Positions 19,119-27,113 of a stretch of DNA of 39,524 bases are shown piece after piece. Numbering within the stretch: position 1 is the stretch's first letter; every line of letters starts with the position of its first letter. The DNA comes from an uncultured bacterium (lineage in GTDB: Bacteria > Bacillota_I > Bacilli_A > RF39 > UBA660), in NCBI GenBank assembly GCA_949288625.1, contig CASEKZ010000091.1:1-39524 (forward strand). The letters run 5' to 3'. The position numbers and the translations under genes were made by a program. The notes beneath the pieces were generated by a model that was given only the letters and a program-made list of their open reading frames with translations, had not been told where the DNA came from and made no database searches.

Positions 19119-20534
19119 ATGGAACATAAAAATATATATGAACAACCAGATAAGAAAAGAAAGCAAAAAGCTGCTATTTGTACTTCTCTTATACTTGCTG
19201 GGGCATTACTTATTGGTGGAACTAAAATTATGTCTGGTTTCAAACCTAAAAATAAGGTTGAAATTAGTACTGAAGTTACTTCCACAATGATTTCAAATGA
19301 AGAGTATAATTTGTTATTAACAGAGGATTTTGATATTAATAATGAAGATGAAGTAAGTAAAAGAGCACAAGCTATATATGATATTTCCGAAAAGAAATAT
19401 ACCGTTTTGGATATTAAAAATTCGATTTATATGGTAAATGAATTATATGATAAAGTTGTTTATCCGGATAACGTAAAAACTGATGATCAAAAATTAGAGT
19501 ATGTCCAAAGTCTTGTTAAGTTACTTGCAATTACGTTAGATGATTACTTGTCAGATTATTCGGTAATGATGGATTACGTAGTAAACGATGGTGTATCTGA
19601 TATTGAGTTTACTGGTAATACTGGTGCTATTCCTTATGCATATATGTGGATGCCACAAACTAACGAGGCTAAGAAATTAGCGATAGAAATCGCAAGAGTT
19701 TGTGAAGAACAACGTTTAAATATTATAAATAAAGATGTTTCTTCAATGCGTGAGGCTGCTGATTATTTTTATAATTTGTTTTTGAAAATTAAAGAAACAA
19801 AAGCTTCGTATGGACAGCAAGTTCTTTTATACAACGAAATAGGTGCAAAACAATTACTTTTTGTTTCGGTGTTAGATAAGGATTTGTCAAGTGATTTTGC
19901 ACAAGTGCCATCTTATATTACGCAGCAAGTAAACAACATATATAGTGCTATTGGTGCGAGCGAAGGATGGGTTTTATCAAGCACATATGAAGATGCTTTA
20001 AAGGAAGGAACTTTCGGTAAGGATATAAGTAAAGAAATAGAAAGCTATAGAGCGCAAGATGTTGCTTCGGCTAATGAGCGAGTAGAAGAGTTAAATAACA
20101 GAATCGAAAAAGAATCAAGTGTTGTTAATCAAGGTGGAAAACCAGCGGGGGATTCACATGATAAGCAAGAGGTAATAGATGATGTTGTTACAACACGTGT
20201 TAGCGAAAGTGAATTTATTGTTTCTATTCCAAACGAAGGAACTTATGAAGAAGTGGTTACTGGTGGTAACGTGGTAGAAGAAAACACGGTAAAAGAGCCT
20301 TCAACCATTAAGCAAGAAGAAACCACGACTTACGTTGATGCTAACGAGGACATTCCAGTTATGGATGATAAAGAGTTTTTTGGTTTAGCAACTGAAGAAG
20401 ATATAGAAGATTATCATAATGCACCTTTTGAAAAATCAGCTTACGCAACTGGTATAGGTATCGCTTTAGCGGGGGTTTTAGGAAGGCTTAAAATAGTTTC
20501 AGAAGATAAAACTAAGAAAAAAAGAAAAAAATAA
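19119..20534 (+). CDS. Unknown membrane-anchored protein, 471 aa
   Basis: I do not recognise this protein. It begins with a short basic cytoplasmic stretch, then one membrane helix (about residues 18-38), then a large mainly helical region (about 45-330) with no known motif that I can see. A low-complexity Glu/Thr/Val-rich stretch (about 335-420) follows, then a second short hydrophobic Gly/Ala-rich segment near 440-456 (YATGIGIALAGVLGRL), and the protein ends with a Lys/Arg cluster. This suggests an anchor at each end or a cell-wall-spanning protein. The ATG lies eight bases after AAGGGGG (19104-19110). It has its own promoter and terminator, so it is a single-gene unit between the spoIIR cluster and fba. 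Confidence 0.8.
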   Translation: MEHKNIYEQPDKKRKQKAAICTSLILAGALLIGGTKIMSGFKPKNKVEISTEVTSTMISNEEYNLLLTEDFDINNEDEVSKRAQAIYDISEKKYTVLDIKNSIYMVNELYDKVVYPDNVKTDDQKLEYVQSLVKLLAITLDDYLSDYSVMMDYVVNDGVSDIEFTGNTGAIPYAYMWMPQTNEAKKLAIEIARVCEEQRLNIINKDVSSMREAADYFYNLFLKIKETKASYGQQVLLYNEIGAKQLLFVSVLDKDLSSDFAQVPSYITQQVNNIYSAIGASEGWVLSSTYEDALKEGTFGKDISKEIESYRAQDVASANERVEELNNRIEKESSVVNQGGKPAGDSHDKQEVIDDVVTTRVSESEFIVSIPNEGTYEEVVTGGNVVEENTVKEPSTIKQEETTTYVDANEDIPVMDDKEFFGLATEEDIEDYHNAPFEKSAYATGIGIALAGVLGRLKIVSEDKTKKKRKK

Positions 20535-20546
20535 GTAAAGTTTGTT

Positions 20547-20575
20547 AACATCAGAATGTAAATTCTGATGTTTTT
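20547..20575 (+). terminator. Intrinsic terminator after the 471-aa protein gene
   Basis: An 11-bp perfect stem, AACATCAGAAT (20547-20557) with ATTCTGATGTT (20562-20572), has loop GTAA and a T run continuing to 20575. Confidence 0.9.
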
Positions 20576-20577
20576 CT

Positions 20578-20606
20578 TTGACTATGATTATTAAATATAA
20601 TAAAAT
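20578..20606 (+). promoter_or_regulatory. SigmaA-type promoter for the fba homologue
   Basis: TTGACT (20578-20583), a 17-base spacer and TAAAAT (20601-20606) sit just before the ribosome binding site AGGGATGA (20613-20620). Confidence 0.7.
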
Positions 20607-20624
20607 TATATTAGGGATGATAAT

Positions 20625-21446
20625 ATGTTAGTAAATAGTAAAGAACTTTTAGTAAAAGCTTTGAAGGATGGTTATGCGATTCCTGCTTATAACATAAATA
20701 ACTTAGAGTGGACAAGGTTTATATTAGAAGCTTGTAATAGTGATAAGAGCCCAGTTATTTTATCTGTAAGTGAAAAAACCGTTTCATATTTCGGCGGGTA
20801 TAAAGTTGTTCATAGCGTAGTTAATTCTTTAATTGATGAATTGAATATAGGAATCCCAGTTGTTTTACATCTTGATCATGCTCATTCATTTTATTCTTGT
20901 AAAAGTGCGATAGCAGCAGGTTTTACATCGGTTATGATTGATTCTTCGAATAAAACTTTAGATGAAAACATAAAAGATACTAACGAAGTAATTGCTTATG
21001 CTAAAGAAAAAAATGTAAGTGTTGAAGCATTTGTTGGAACTTTTGATAATCATACTAATTTAAATGATGCGGTATCATTTGTAATGCAAACAGGAATTGA
21101 TTCTTTAGCGCCTTCGATTGGAAACGAGCATGGTATTTATAAAGATAAGCCTAATCTTGATTTTGAACTTTTGGGATCAATATGCAAAAACGTTAGAATT
21201 CCTCTTGTTCTTCATGGTGCATCTGGATTAGATGAAAATAAAATTAAGACAGCGATTTTCTGCGGGACATGTAAAATAAACATTAACACAGATCTTCAAA
21301 TAGCATGGGCAAAAGCTGTTAGAGAGTATTTGGAATATAATAAAGATGAATATGATCCAAGAAAGATAATTTCTTCTGGGGAAAATGCTATAAAAAAAGT
21401 TATTCATCAAAAAAACGAAATATTTGGATGTAAAAACAAGGCATAA
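20625..21446 (+). CDS. Class II fructose-bisphosphate aldolase family protein with altered active-site loop
   Basis: Class II aldolases split fructose-1,6-bisphosphate (or tagatose bisphosphate) using a zinc ion. This 273-residue protein is clearly of that fold: NINNLEW near the start, HLDHAHS (D84, H85), CKSAIAAGFTSVMIDSS, H169 in NEHGIYK, H197 in LHGASG, and KININTDLQ. However, the usual VEAELG-x-x-GG-x-ED segment is here VEAFVGTFDNHTNLND (from V133). The acidic residue that binds metal in the family is F136, the Gly-Gly-x-Glu-Asp loop carrying the catalytic Glu is absent, and the loop is about 11 residues shorter than in B. subtilis FbaA. It may be inactive, or act on another substrate. 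The order fba-murA is as in Bacillus. Confidence 0.85.
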   Translation: MLVNSKELLVKALKDGYAIPAYNINNLEWTRFILEACNSDKSPVILSVSEKTVSYFGGYKVVHSVVNSLIDELNIGIPVVLHLDHAHSFYSCKSAIAAGFTSVMIDSSNKTLDENIKDTNEVIAYAKEKNVSVEAFVGTFDNHTNLNDAVSFVMQTGIDSLAPSIGNEHGIYKDKPNLDFELLGSICKNVRIPLVLHGASGLDENKIKTAIFCGTCKININTDLQIAWAKAVREYLEYNKDEYDPRKIISSGENAIKKVIHQKNEIFGCKNKA

Positions 21447-21512
21447 AAAGGGCGAATTAATCACGTTTTTAATTAGATTTAATAAAATACAATGTAGATA
21501 TGGAGGAGTAAT

Positions 21513-22772
21513 ATGCGCAAGATAATAATTGAAGGTGGTAATAAGTTAAGTGGAGAAATTAAGATTAGTGGGTCTAAGAATAGTGCGGTAGCACTTGTTC
21601 CGGCTGCGGTTTTGTGTGATGAAGAAGTTACCATTGCTAACGTTCCAAACATTTCTGACATTGATGCTTTAGATGAGATACTAAGCTACTTAGGTGCTAA
21701 AGTAACAAGAAAAGATGATGTTATAAAAATAGACTCATCAAATATAAAAAATAAGTTAATACCACAAACAATTGCAAAAAGATTAAGGGCGTCTTATTAT
21801 TTTATGGGGGCGCTGCTTAGTAGATTTAAAAGAGTGGAAATGTATTTTCCAGGGGGTTGCTCAATAGGGGCAAGACCAATAAACCTTCATTTAAAAGGTT
21901 TTGAATTGTTGGGAGCTAAGGTTGAGGAAAACGATAATTTGTTTGTTATTACGGCTGATAATCTAAAAGGTGCAAAAATAAACTTGGATTTTGCATCGGT
22001 AGGGGCGACGATTAACTTAATGTTAGCGGCGGTAAAGGCGGATGGAACAACCATTATTTCAAATGCTGCTAAAGAACCACACATTGTAAATGTTGCTACG
22101 TTTTTAAATAATATGGGAGCTAAAATAAGGGGAGCAGGAACGAGTGAAATAAAAATTGAGGGGGTAAAATACTTACATTCTTGTTTTCATGAGGTTGTAC
22201 CTGATTATATTGAAACTGGTACTTATATGATTTTAGCAAGCATAATTGGTGAGAATATGAAGATAACTAACATAATTCCTGATCATGTAGAATCACTTAT
22301 ATCTAAGTTAGATGATATCGGTGTACCAATGAAAATAGGGATAGATTTTATAGAGATAAGTGCTCCTGAAAAATTAAAACCAACAAGCATTAAAACTCAA
22401 GTTTATCCTGGGTTTCCAACGGATTTACAGCAACCAATGGCAACTTTACTTACTCAAGCAACCGGTAAATCTACGATTAATGAAACGATTTGGGAAAATA
22501 GGTTTTTAAATTTGATAGAATTAAATAAAATGGGTGCTAATACTGATATTTTAACTAATTCTAAAGCGGTCATATTTGGACCTACAAAACTAGTGGGCAA
22601 AAGGGTAAAAGCAACGGATTTAAGGGCTGGAGCATCACTTGTTATTGCGGGCTTGGTAGCAAATGGAAAGACCATAATTGATAATGCTGATTATGTATTA
22701 AGAGGATATGAAAATATAATTGAAAAACTTACTAACGTAGGTGCTAAAATAAGCCTTGAAGAAATAGAATAG
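21513..22772 (+). CDS. murA: UDP-N-acetylglucosamine 1-carboxyvinyltransferase
   Basis: First committed step of peptidoglycan synthesis: adds enolpyruvate from phosphoenolpyruvate to UDP-GlcNAc. The protein has 419 residues, the normal length. It shows GGNKLSGEIKISGSKNSAVAL at the start, and PGGCSIGARPINLHLKGFE with the active-site Cys at residue 116, which is the form sensitive to fosfomycin. TDLQQPMATLLTQATGKS and the C-terminal DLRAGASLVIAGLVA block are present. GGAGGAG (21502-21508) precedes the ATG. The gene follows fba by 66 bases with no terminator visible, so read-through is likely. As low-GC Gram-positives often have two copies, this could be murA1 or murA2 (murZ). Confidence 0.96.
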   Translation: MRKIIIEGGNKLSGEIKISGSKNSAVALVPAAVLCDEEVTIANVPNISDIDALDEILSYLGAKVTRKDDVIKIDSSNIKNKLIPQTIAKRLRASYYFMGALLSRFKRVEMYFPGGCSIGARPINLHLKGFELLGAKVEENDNLFVITADNLKGAKINLDFASVGATINLMLAAVKADGTTIISNAAKEPHIVNVATFLNNMGAKIRGAGTSEIKIEGVKYLHSCFHEVVPDYIETGTYMILASIIGENMKITNIIPDHVESLISKLDDIGVPMKIGIDFIEISAPEKLKPTSIKTQVYPGFPTDLQQPMATLLTQATGKSTINETIWENRFLNLIELNKMGANTDILTNSKAVIFGPTKLVGKRVKATDLRAGASLVIAGLVANGKTIIDNADYVLRGYENIIEKLTNVGAKISLEEIE

Positions 22773-22799
22773 TATTGTTATAAATACTATTTTTATTTT
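22768..22799 (+). terminator. Intrinsic terminator after murA
   Basis: AATAGTATT (22768-22776) pairs with AATACTATT (22783-22791), with a T-rich tail after it. The murA TAG stop is inside the left arm. The stem is all A-T apart from one pair, so it may be leaky towards the next gene. Confidence 0.65.
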
Positions 22800-22811
22800 G
22801 GGGTGACATAA

Positions 22812-23573
22812 TTGAAAAGAAGGTATAAGCTTTTAATCGGTTTTGCTATAACTACAATGATTTTGCTTGTGATTTTTTTTATTACACGTGATAAAAAGGT
22901 GTATTATTTATCACTTGGTGATTCTTTGGCATCAGGGCAAACGCCGAATAACACAATTGGAAAAAGTTATGGTGATTATATTGCAGAATACTTTGAGGAT
23001 AAAGAAATTTTAGAATTTTATACAAAGGATTTTTCTAAAAGCGGGTATCGTAGCGTTGATTTGCTAAACGATTTAGAATCTAATAAAGAAATAACGATTG
23101 ATGGTAAGAAAATATCTATAAAAAACGCTCTTATTAAAGCTGATTTAGTAACCGTAAGTATAGGTGCTAATGATTTGTTTTATAAACTTAACGTAGGAAC
23201 TGAATTTGATTTAAATGAATTTGATGATATTTATTCTTATGTAGATGAAACGATAAAGGATGTTGATAAGTTGCTTTATGAGCTTAGAAAATCTTGCAAA
23301 GAACAAATAATGGTTTTTGGGTTTTATAATCCGTTTACAAATTTCTCTAGTTCTTTAGCGAACGTTGTTGAACCAGTTATTACTTATGCTAATACTAAAA
23401 TGGAAAGCATCGTTCGAAAATATGACATGACTTTTGTTGATATTCATGATACTTTTTTAGCTAACGATAATTATTTGCCTAGTTTTCTTGAAATTCATCC
23501 TAATTTAGATGGTTATTACGCAATGGCAAAAAGTGCTATTAGGTTAATAGATAAAAAAATACTTGCAAAATAA
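22812..23573 (+). CDS. SGNH/GDSL-type hydrolase, membrane-anchored
   Basis: Serine esterase/lipase family protein of 253 residues, probably outside the membrane through an N-terminal helix (about residues 7-25). The nucleophile block is SLGDSLASG (S38), the Gly/Asn blocks are SKSGYRS and IGANDLF, and the catalytic His is in EIHPNLDGYYAM. In relatives an Asp precedes this His by three positions; here that place is Leu with Glu next to it, so it may use a dyad. It starts at TTG (22812), five bases after GGGGTGAC (22800-22806). It resembles the YpmR-type lipase/acylhydrolases of Firmicutes. Substrate unknown; envelope esters are plausible next to murA. Confidence 0.82.
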   Translation: MKRRYKLLIGFAITTMILLVIFFITRDKKVYYLSLGDSLASGQTPNNTIGKSYGDYIAEYFEDKEILEFYTKDFSKSGYRSVDLLNDLESNKEITIDGKKISIKNALIKADLVTVSIGANDLFYKLNVGTEFDLNEFDDIYSYVDETIKDVDKLLYELRKSCKEQIMVFGFYNPFTNFSSSLANVVEPVITYANTKMESIVRKYDMTFVDIHDTFLANDNYLPSFLEIHPNLDGYYAMAKSAIRLIDKKILAK

Positions 23574-23591
23574 CTTAACAATTGTTATAAT
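23563..23591 (+). promoter_or_regulatory. SigmaA-type promoter for rpmE
   Basis: TTGCAA (23563-23568), a 17-base spacer and a perfect -10 TATAAT (23586-23591). It starts inside the end of the SGNH hydrolase gene. Confidence 0.7.
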
Positions 23592-23609
23592 ATAATGGAT
23601 TTTATATCT

Positions 23610-23628
23610 ATGACTTTTAAAAAGTCAT
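23610..23628 (+). promoter_or_regulatory. Hairpin in the rpmE leader
   Basis: ATGACTT (23610-23616) pairs with AAGTCAT (23622-23628), loop TTAAA, ending five bases before the AAAGGAG ribosome binding site. It has no T run, so it is unlikely to be a terminator. It could tune translation; no known L31 leader motif was recognised. Confidence 0.4.
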
Positions 23629-23647
23629 GGCGAAAGGAGCTAAAAGT

Positions 23648-23878
23648 ATGCCAAAAAAGGAAAGTATTTACAAAAATGCGGTAGTTACTTGTACTTGTGG
23701 GAATACGTTTGAGACTTTATCAACAAAGGATCAAATACATGTAGAAGTATGTCATAAATGTCATCCATTTTATACAGGACAAGCAACAATGCAATCTAGA
23801 ACCGGAAGAGCTGAGAAGTTCAATCAAAAGTATGGTTTAAAAAGTAATGCTGGTGATGCTGACACAGCAAATGCATAA
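23648..23878 (+). CDS. rpmE: 50S ribosomal protein L31, zinc-binding form
   Basis: Large-subunit protein at the bridge with the small subunit; 76 residues. It has the zinc-type C+ motif: C15, C17, C35 and C38, so this is the RpmE rather than the zinc-free RpmE2/YtiA type. The ATG at 23648 follows AAAGGAG (23633-23639); an in-frame ATG at 23627 would add seven residues and sits in a leader hairpin, so it is unlikely. The tail after [12 protein letters not shown] is not conserved. It has its own promoter. Confidence 0.95.
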   Translation: MPKKESIYKNAVVTCTCGNTFETLSTKDQIHVEVCHKCHPFYTGQATMQSRTGRAEKFNQKYGLKSNAGDADTANA

Positions 23879-23900
23879 CTTATTTAAACGAAGTTATATA

Positions 23901-23930
23901 TTGACAATTAACATGAAAAAGTGTTATATT
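23901..23930 (+). promoter_or_regulatory. Promoter of the rpsL-rpsG-fusA operon
   Basis: Perfect -35 TTGACA (23901-23906) with -10 TATATT (23925-23930) at 18 bases spacing, or TTATAT (23924-23929) at 17. It leaves a leader of about 90 bases. Confidence 0.75.
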
Positions 23931-23944
23931 ATATAAGCTGATTA

Positions 23945-24009
23945 TTAAGTCTTGCTATTTTTAGCGGGGCTTAAAAATATATAACATATGAAACACCAGG
24001 TAGTGTGTT
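23945..24009 (+). promoter_or_regulatory. Structured leader of the rpsL operon
   Basis: The first hairpin is long: TTAAGTCTTGCTA (23945-23957) pairs along 13 positions, including T-G pairs, with TAGCGGGGCTTAA (23962-23974) around a TTTT loop. A second small hairpin pairs AACAC (23992-23996) with GTGTT (24005-24009) right before the AAAGGAG site at 24013-24019. There is no T run, so not a terminator. Ribosomal operons are often controlled by their own proteins through such leaders, so an S12 or S7 binding site is possible, but unproven. Confidence 0.5.
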
Positions 24010-24027
24010 AAGAAAGGAGTAGAAAAT

Positions 24028-24441
24028 ATGCCTACAATAAACCAAATTCTTCGTCATGGAAGAAAGAATAAGAAACGTAAACCAAAGGCACCGGTTTTAC
24101 TTGTTAGAACTAATACGTTAAAGAAGAAAAACTTGCGTGCTAATTCTCCACAAAAACGTGGGGTATGTACTCGTGTTGGTACGATGACGCCAAAAAAGCC
24201 AAACTCTGCGTTACGTAAGTATGCGCGTGTTCGCTTAAGTAATGGTTACGAAGTTACGGCTTATATTCCAGGACAAGGACACAACTTACAAGAGCACAGC
24301 GTAGTATTAATACGTGGTGGACGTGTAAAGGACCTTATTGGTGTGCGTTATCACATTATAAGAGGTACTTTAGATACCGCTGGAGTTGCCGACAGAAAGC
24401 AAGGAAGAAGTAAGTATGGTGCAAAAAAACCTAAAAAGTAA
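24028..24441 (+). CDS. rpsL: 30S ribosomal protein S12
   Basis: Decoding-centre protein of the small subunit; 137 residues, same numbering as B. subtilis S12. [20 protein letters not shown] and [20 protein letters not shown] are conserved, with Lys56 and Lys101 (streptomycin-contact residues) unchanged. The next motif is unusual: KDLIGVRYH with Ile104, where nearly all bacteria have Pro (KDLPGVRYH). Changes of this Pro are known in streptomycin-altered mutants. AAAGGAG (24013-24019) lies eight bases before the ATG. First gene of the str operon. Confidence 0.98.
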   Translation: MPTINQILRHGRKNKKRKPKAPVLLVRTNTLKKKNLRANSPQKRGVCTRVGTMTPKKPNSALRKYARVRLSNGYEVTAYIPGQGHNLQEHSVVLIRGGRVKDLIGVRYHIIRGTLDTAGVADRKQGRSKYGAKKPKK

Positions 24442-24473
24442 TAATAAATATATGACAGTAAAGGAGGAAAAAC

Positions 24474-24941
24474 ATGCGTAAAAGACGTGCTGAAAGAAGA
24501 GACGTTTTACCAGATCCAATATATAATTCAAAAGTTATTACAAAGTTAATAAATCAAATAATGCTAGATGGTAAACGTGGAAAAGCAGAAACTATTGTTT
24601 ATGATGCGTTTGATATGATTCATGAAAGAACTGGAGAAAACGCAAATGACGTATTTAAAAAAGCCATGGAGAACGTAACTCCGGTTTTGGAAGTAAAGGC
24701 TCGCCGTGTTGGTGGAGCTAACTACCAAGTGCCAGTTGAGGTAAGCCCAGTAAGAGCACAAGCGTTGGCACTTCGTTGGATTGTTAATGCTAGTCGTAGT
24801 CGCGGAGGTAAATCGATGGCTGAAAAATTAGCAAATGAACTTATTGATGCTTCAAATAACGCAGGAGCTGCAGTTAAGAAAAAAGATGATACCCATAGAA
24901 TGGCAGAAGCTAACAAGGCATTTGCACATTATCGTTGGTAG
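24474..24941 (+). CDS. rpsG: 30S ribosomal protein S7
   Basis: Primary 16S rRNA-binding protein that starts assembly of the 30S head; 155 residues, standard length. It starts [15 protein letters not shown] and has [27 protein letters not shown] and [23 protein letters not shown] (24461-24467) precedes the ATG. In other bacteria S7 represses its own operon by binding the mRNA; here any such site is more likely in the rpsL leader, as the rpsL-rpsG gap is only 32 bases. It ends in TAG and fusA follows after 14 bases. Confidence 0.98.
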   Translation: MRKRRAERRDVLPDPIYNSKVITKLINQIMLDGKRGKAETIVYDAFDMIHERTGENANDVFKKAMENVTPVLEVKARRVGGANYQVPVEVSPVRAQALALRWIVNASRSRGGKSMAEKLANELIDASNNAGAAVKKKDDTHRMAEANKAFAHYRW

Positions 24942-24955
24942 GAAAGGAGAAGTAT

Positions 24956-27028
24956 ATGGCTCGTGAATATTCATTAGAAAATACTCGTAACATTGGTATT
25001 ATGGCACACGTTGATGCCGGAAAAACAACTTGTACTGAACGTGTTTTATTTCATACCCATAAGATTCATAAAATCGGTGAAACTCATGATGGCGAATCAC
25101 AAATGGATTGGATGGAACAAGAAAAAGAGCGCGGTATTACCATTACTTCAGCAGCTACCACCGCATTTTGGAAAGGTAATAGACTTAACATTATAGATAC
25201 TCCAGGTCACGTGGACTTCACGATTGAAGTTACGAGATCACTTAGGGTATTAGATGGTGCCGTTACGGTGCTTGATTCTCAAAACGGAGTTGAGCCTCAA
25301 ACGGAAAACGTATGGCGTCAAGCAACCGAAATGCACGTACCAAGACTTGTTTTCTCTAACAAGATGGATAAAATGGGAGCTGATTTTGCGGCAAGTGTTG
25401 AAAGTATTAAGCAACGTCTTGGTGTTAAAGCAACCGCTATACAGTGGCCAATCGGAGCTGAGTCAGATTTTAATGGTATCATAGATTTAGTTACCATGAA
25501 GGCATACCAGTATGATGGTAAACCAGAGGAAAACCCGATAGAAATTGAAATACCAGCTGATTTAAAGGATATCGCAGAAGAAAAAAGAATCCAAATGATT
25601 GAGGACGCTGCTGAATTTGACGAAGAGTTAATGGAAAAATACTTAGAAGGAGCTGAAATAAGCGTAGACTTAATTAAAAGAGCAATTAGAAAAGGTGTTC
25701 TTGCGGTTAAGATGTTCCCGGTAATGTGCGGTACCGCACTTGGTAACATTGGCGTTAAGTTAATGCTTGATGCGGTTGTTGATTATTTACCAGCACCAAC
25801 TGATATTCCATCAATTAAAGGTCATGATGAAAATGATAAAGAAGTAGAAAGACATGCATCAGATTCTGAACCATTTGCAGCTTTAGCATTTAAGATTATG
25901 ACTGATCCATTCGTTGGTAGGTTATCGTTCTTCCGTGTTTACTCTGGTACTTTAAAGAGCGGTTCATACGTTTTGAATGCTAATAAAAACACGAAAGAAA
26001 GAATTGGTCGTATTTTGCAGATGCACGCTAATAATCGTACCGAAATACAAGAAGTATTCGCAGGTGATATAGCTGCTGCAGTAGGACTTAAAAACACAAC
26101 AACAGGAGATACTTTGTGTGATGAAAAACATCCTGTAATTTTAGAAAAAATGAACATACCTGAACCGGTTATATCAATTGCTATAGAGCCAAAAAGCAAG
26201 GGTGATCAAGAAAAGATGTCTACCGCATTACAAAAGTTAGCTGAAGAGGATCCAACTTTTAGAGCGGAAACCGATCAAGAATCGGGACAAACCGTTATAT
26301 CTGGTATGGGAGAACTTCACTTAGATGTAATCGTAGATAGAATGAGAAGAGAATTTGGTGTTGAAGCAAATGTTGGTAAGCCACAAGTTGCTTATCGTGA
26401 AACTATAACTCAAGCTGGTGATTGTGAAGGAAAATATATCAAGCAATCTGGTGGACGTGGTCAATATGGACACGTATGGGTTAAGTTTGAACCAAACAAG
26501 GATAAAGGTTATGAGTTCGTTGATGCAATCGTAGGAGGCGTTGTTCCACGTGAATATATACCAGTTGTTGATAAGGGTCTTCAAGAAGCTATGAAAACTG
26601 GTATACTTGCTGGATATCCTATGATTGATGTTAAGGCAACGTTATTTGATGGATCTTATCATGACGTTGACTCAAATGAAATGGCATTTAAGGTTGCTTC
26701 TTCGTTAGCTTTAAAAGAGGCAAAGAAAAATTGTAAACCAGTATTGCTTGAACCAATAATGAAGGTTGACATTACTGTTCCTGATGAATACATGGGTAAC
26801 GTTATGGGAGATATTACATCTCGTCGTGGACGTCCTATGGGTCAAGAATCAGTTGGTAATGCACTTAAGATAAGTGCGTACGTGCCATTATCTGAAATGT
26901 TTGGTTATGCAACATCATTAAGATCAAACACTCAAGGTCGTGGAACGTTCATTATGTTCTTTGATCATTATGAGGAAGTACCAAAGAGTATTTCAGAAGA
27001 CATCATTAAGAAAAATGGTGGACAATAA
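24956..27028 (+). CDS. fusA: Elongation factor G
   Basis: Translocase GTPase of translation, 690 residues. G1 is AHVDAGKT (17-24), G2 is in [11 protein letters not shown]3 is DTPGHVDF, and G4 is NKMDK. Domain IV block [12 protein letters not shown] and the C-terminal [16 protein letters not shown] are intact. I chose the ATG at 24956 after AAAGGAGA (24943-24950); the in-frame ATG at 24935 lies inside rpsG and would add seven residues. It is the third gene of the str operon and is followed by a hairpin and a separate tuf promoter. Confidence 0.98.
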   Translation: MAREYSLENTRNIGIMAHVDAGKTTCTERVLFHTHKIHKIGETHDGESQMDWMEQEKERGITITSAATTAFWKGNRLNIIDTPGHVDFTIEVTRSLRVLDGAVTVLDSQNGVEPQTENVWRQATEMHVPRLVFSNKMDKMGADFAASVESIKQRLGVKATAIQWPIGAESDFNGIIDLVTMKAYQYDGKPEENPIEIEIPADLKDIAEEKRIQMIEDAAEFDEELMEKYLEGAEISVDLIKRAIRKGVLAVKMFPVMCGTALGNIGVKLMLDAVVDYLPAPTDIPSIKGHDENDKEVERHASDSEPFAALAFKIMTDPFVGRLSFFRVYSGTLKSGSYVLNANKNTKERIGRILQMHANNRTEIQEVFAGDIAAAVGLKNTTTGDTLCDEKHPVILEKMNIPEPVISIAIEPKSKGDQEKMSTALQKLAEEDPTFRAETDQESGQTVISGMGELHLDVIVDRMRREFGVEANVGKPQVAYRETITQAGDCEGKYIKQSGGRGQYGHVWVKFEPNKDKGYEFVDAIVGGVVPREYIPVVDKGLQEAMKTGILAGYPMIDVKATLFDGSYHDVDSNEMAFKVASSLALKEAKKNCKPVLLEPIMKVDITVPDEYMGNVMGDITSRRGRPMGQESVGNALKISAYVPLSEMFGYATSLRSNTQGRGTFIMFFDHYEEVPKSISEDIIKKNGGQ

Positions 27029-27037
27029 TAAATAATC

Positions 27038-27068
27038 CTAAGGGAAAAGACTTGATATTTTCCCTTAG
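27038..27068 (+). promoter_or_regulatory. Hairpin between fusA and tuf
   Basis: CTAAGGGAAAA (27038-27048) pairs perfectly with TTTTCCCTTAG (27058-27068), loop of 9 bases. There is no T run after it, so it may be an mRNA end or processing structure rather than a classic terminator. The tuf -35 element is in the loop. Confidence 0.65.
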
Positions 27069-27080
27069 ATTAGATAAAAT
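27052..27080 (+). promoter_or_regulatory. SigmaA-type promoter for tuf
   Basis: TTGATA (27052-27057), a 17-base spacer and TAAAAT (27075-27080). The spacer is the right arm of the fusA-tuf hairpin. Confidence 0.6.
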
Positions 27081-27113
27081 AAATATGTAATTTATATAGG
27101 GAGGAAAATAATT

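Noticed and set aside
20101..20520. LPxTG-type cell wall anchor in the 471-residue protein
   Set aside because: A hydrophobic segment followed by a basic tail exists, but I find no LPxTG or similar pentapeptide before it.
21015..21068. Frameshift as reason for the missing aldolase loop
   Set aside because: The frame reads smoothly through with conserved sequence on both sides, and other frames do not restore the GGxED motif.
25318..25749. 143-codon open frame on the minus strand inside fusA
   Set aside because: Shadow of EF-G coding sequence; composition is typical for an antisense frame and there is no promoter or Shine-Dalgarno.
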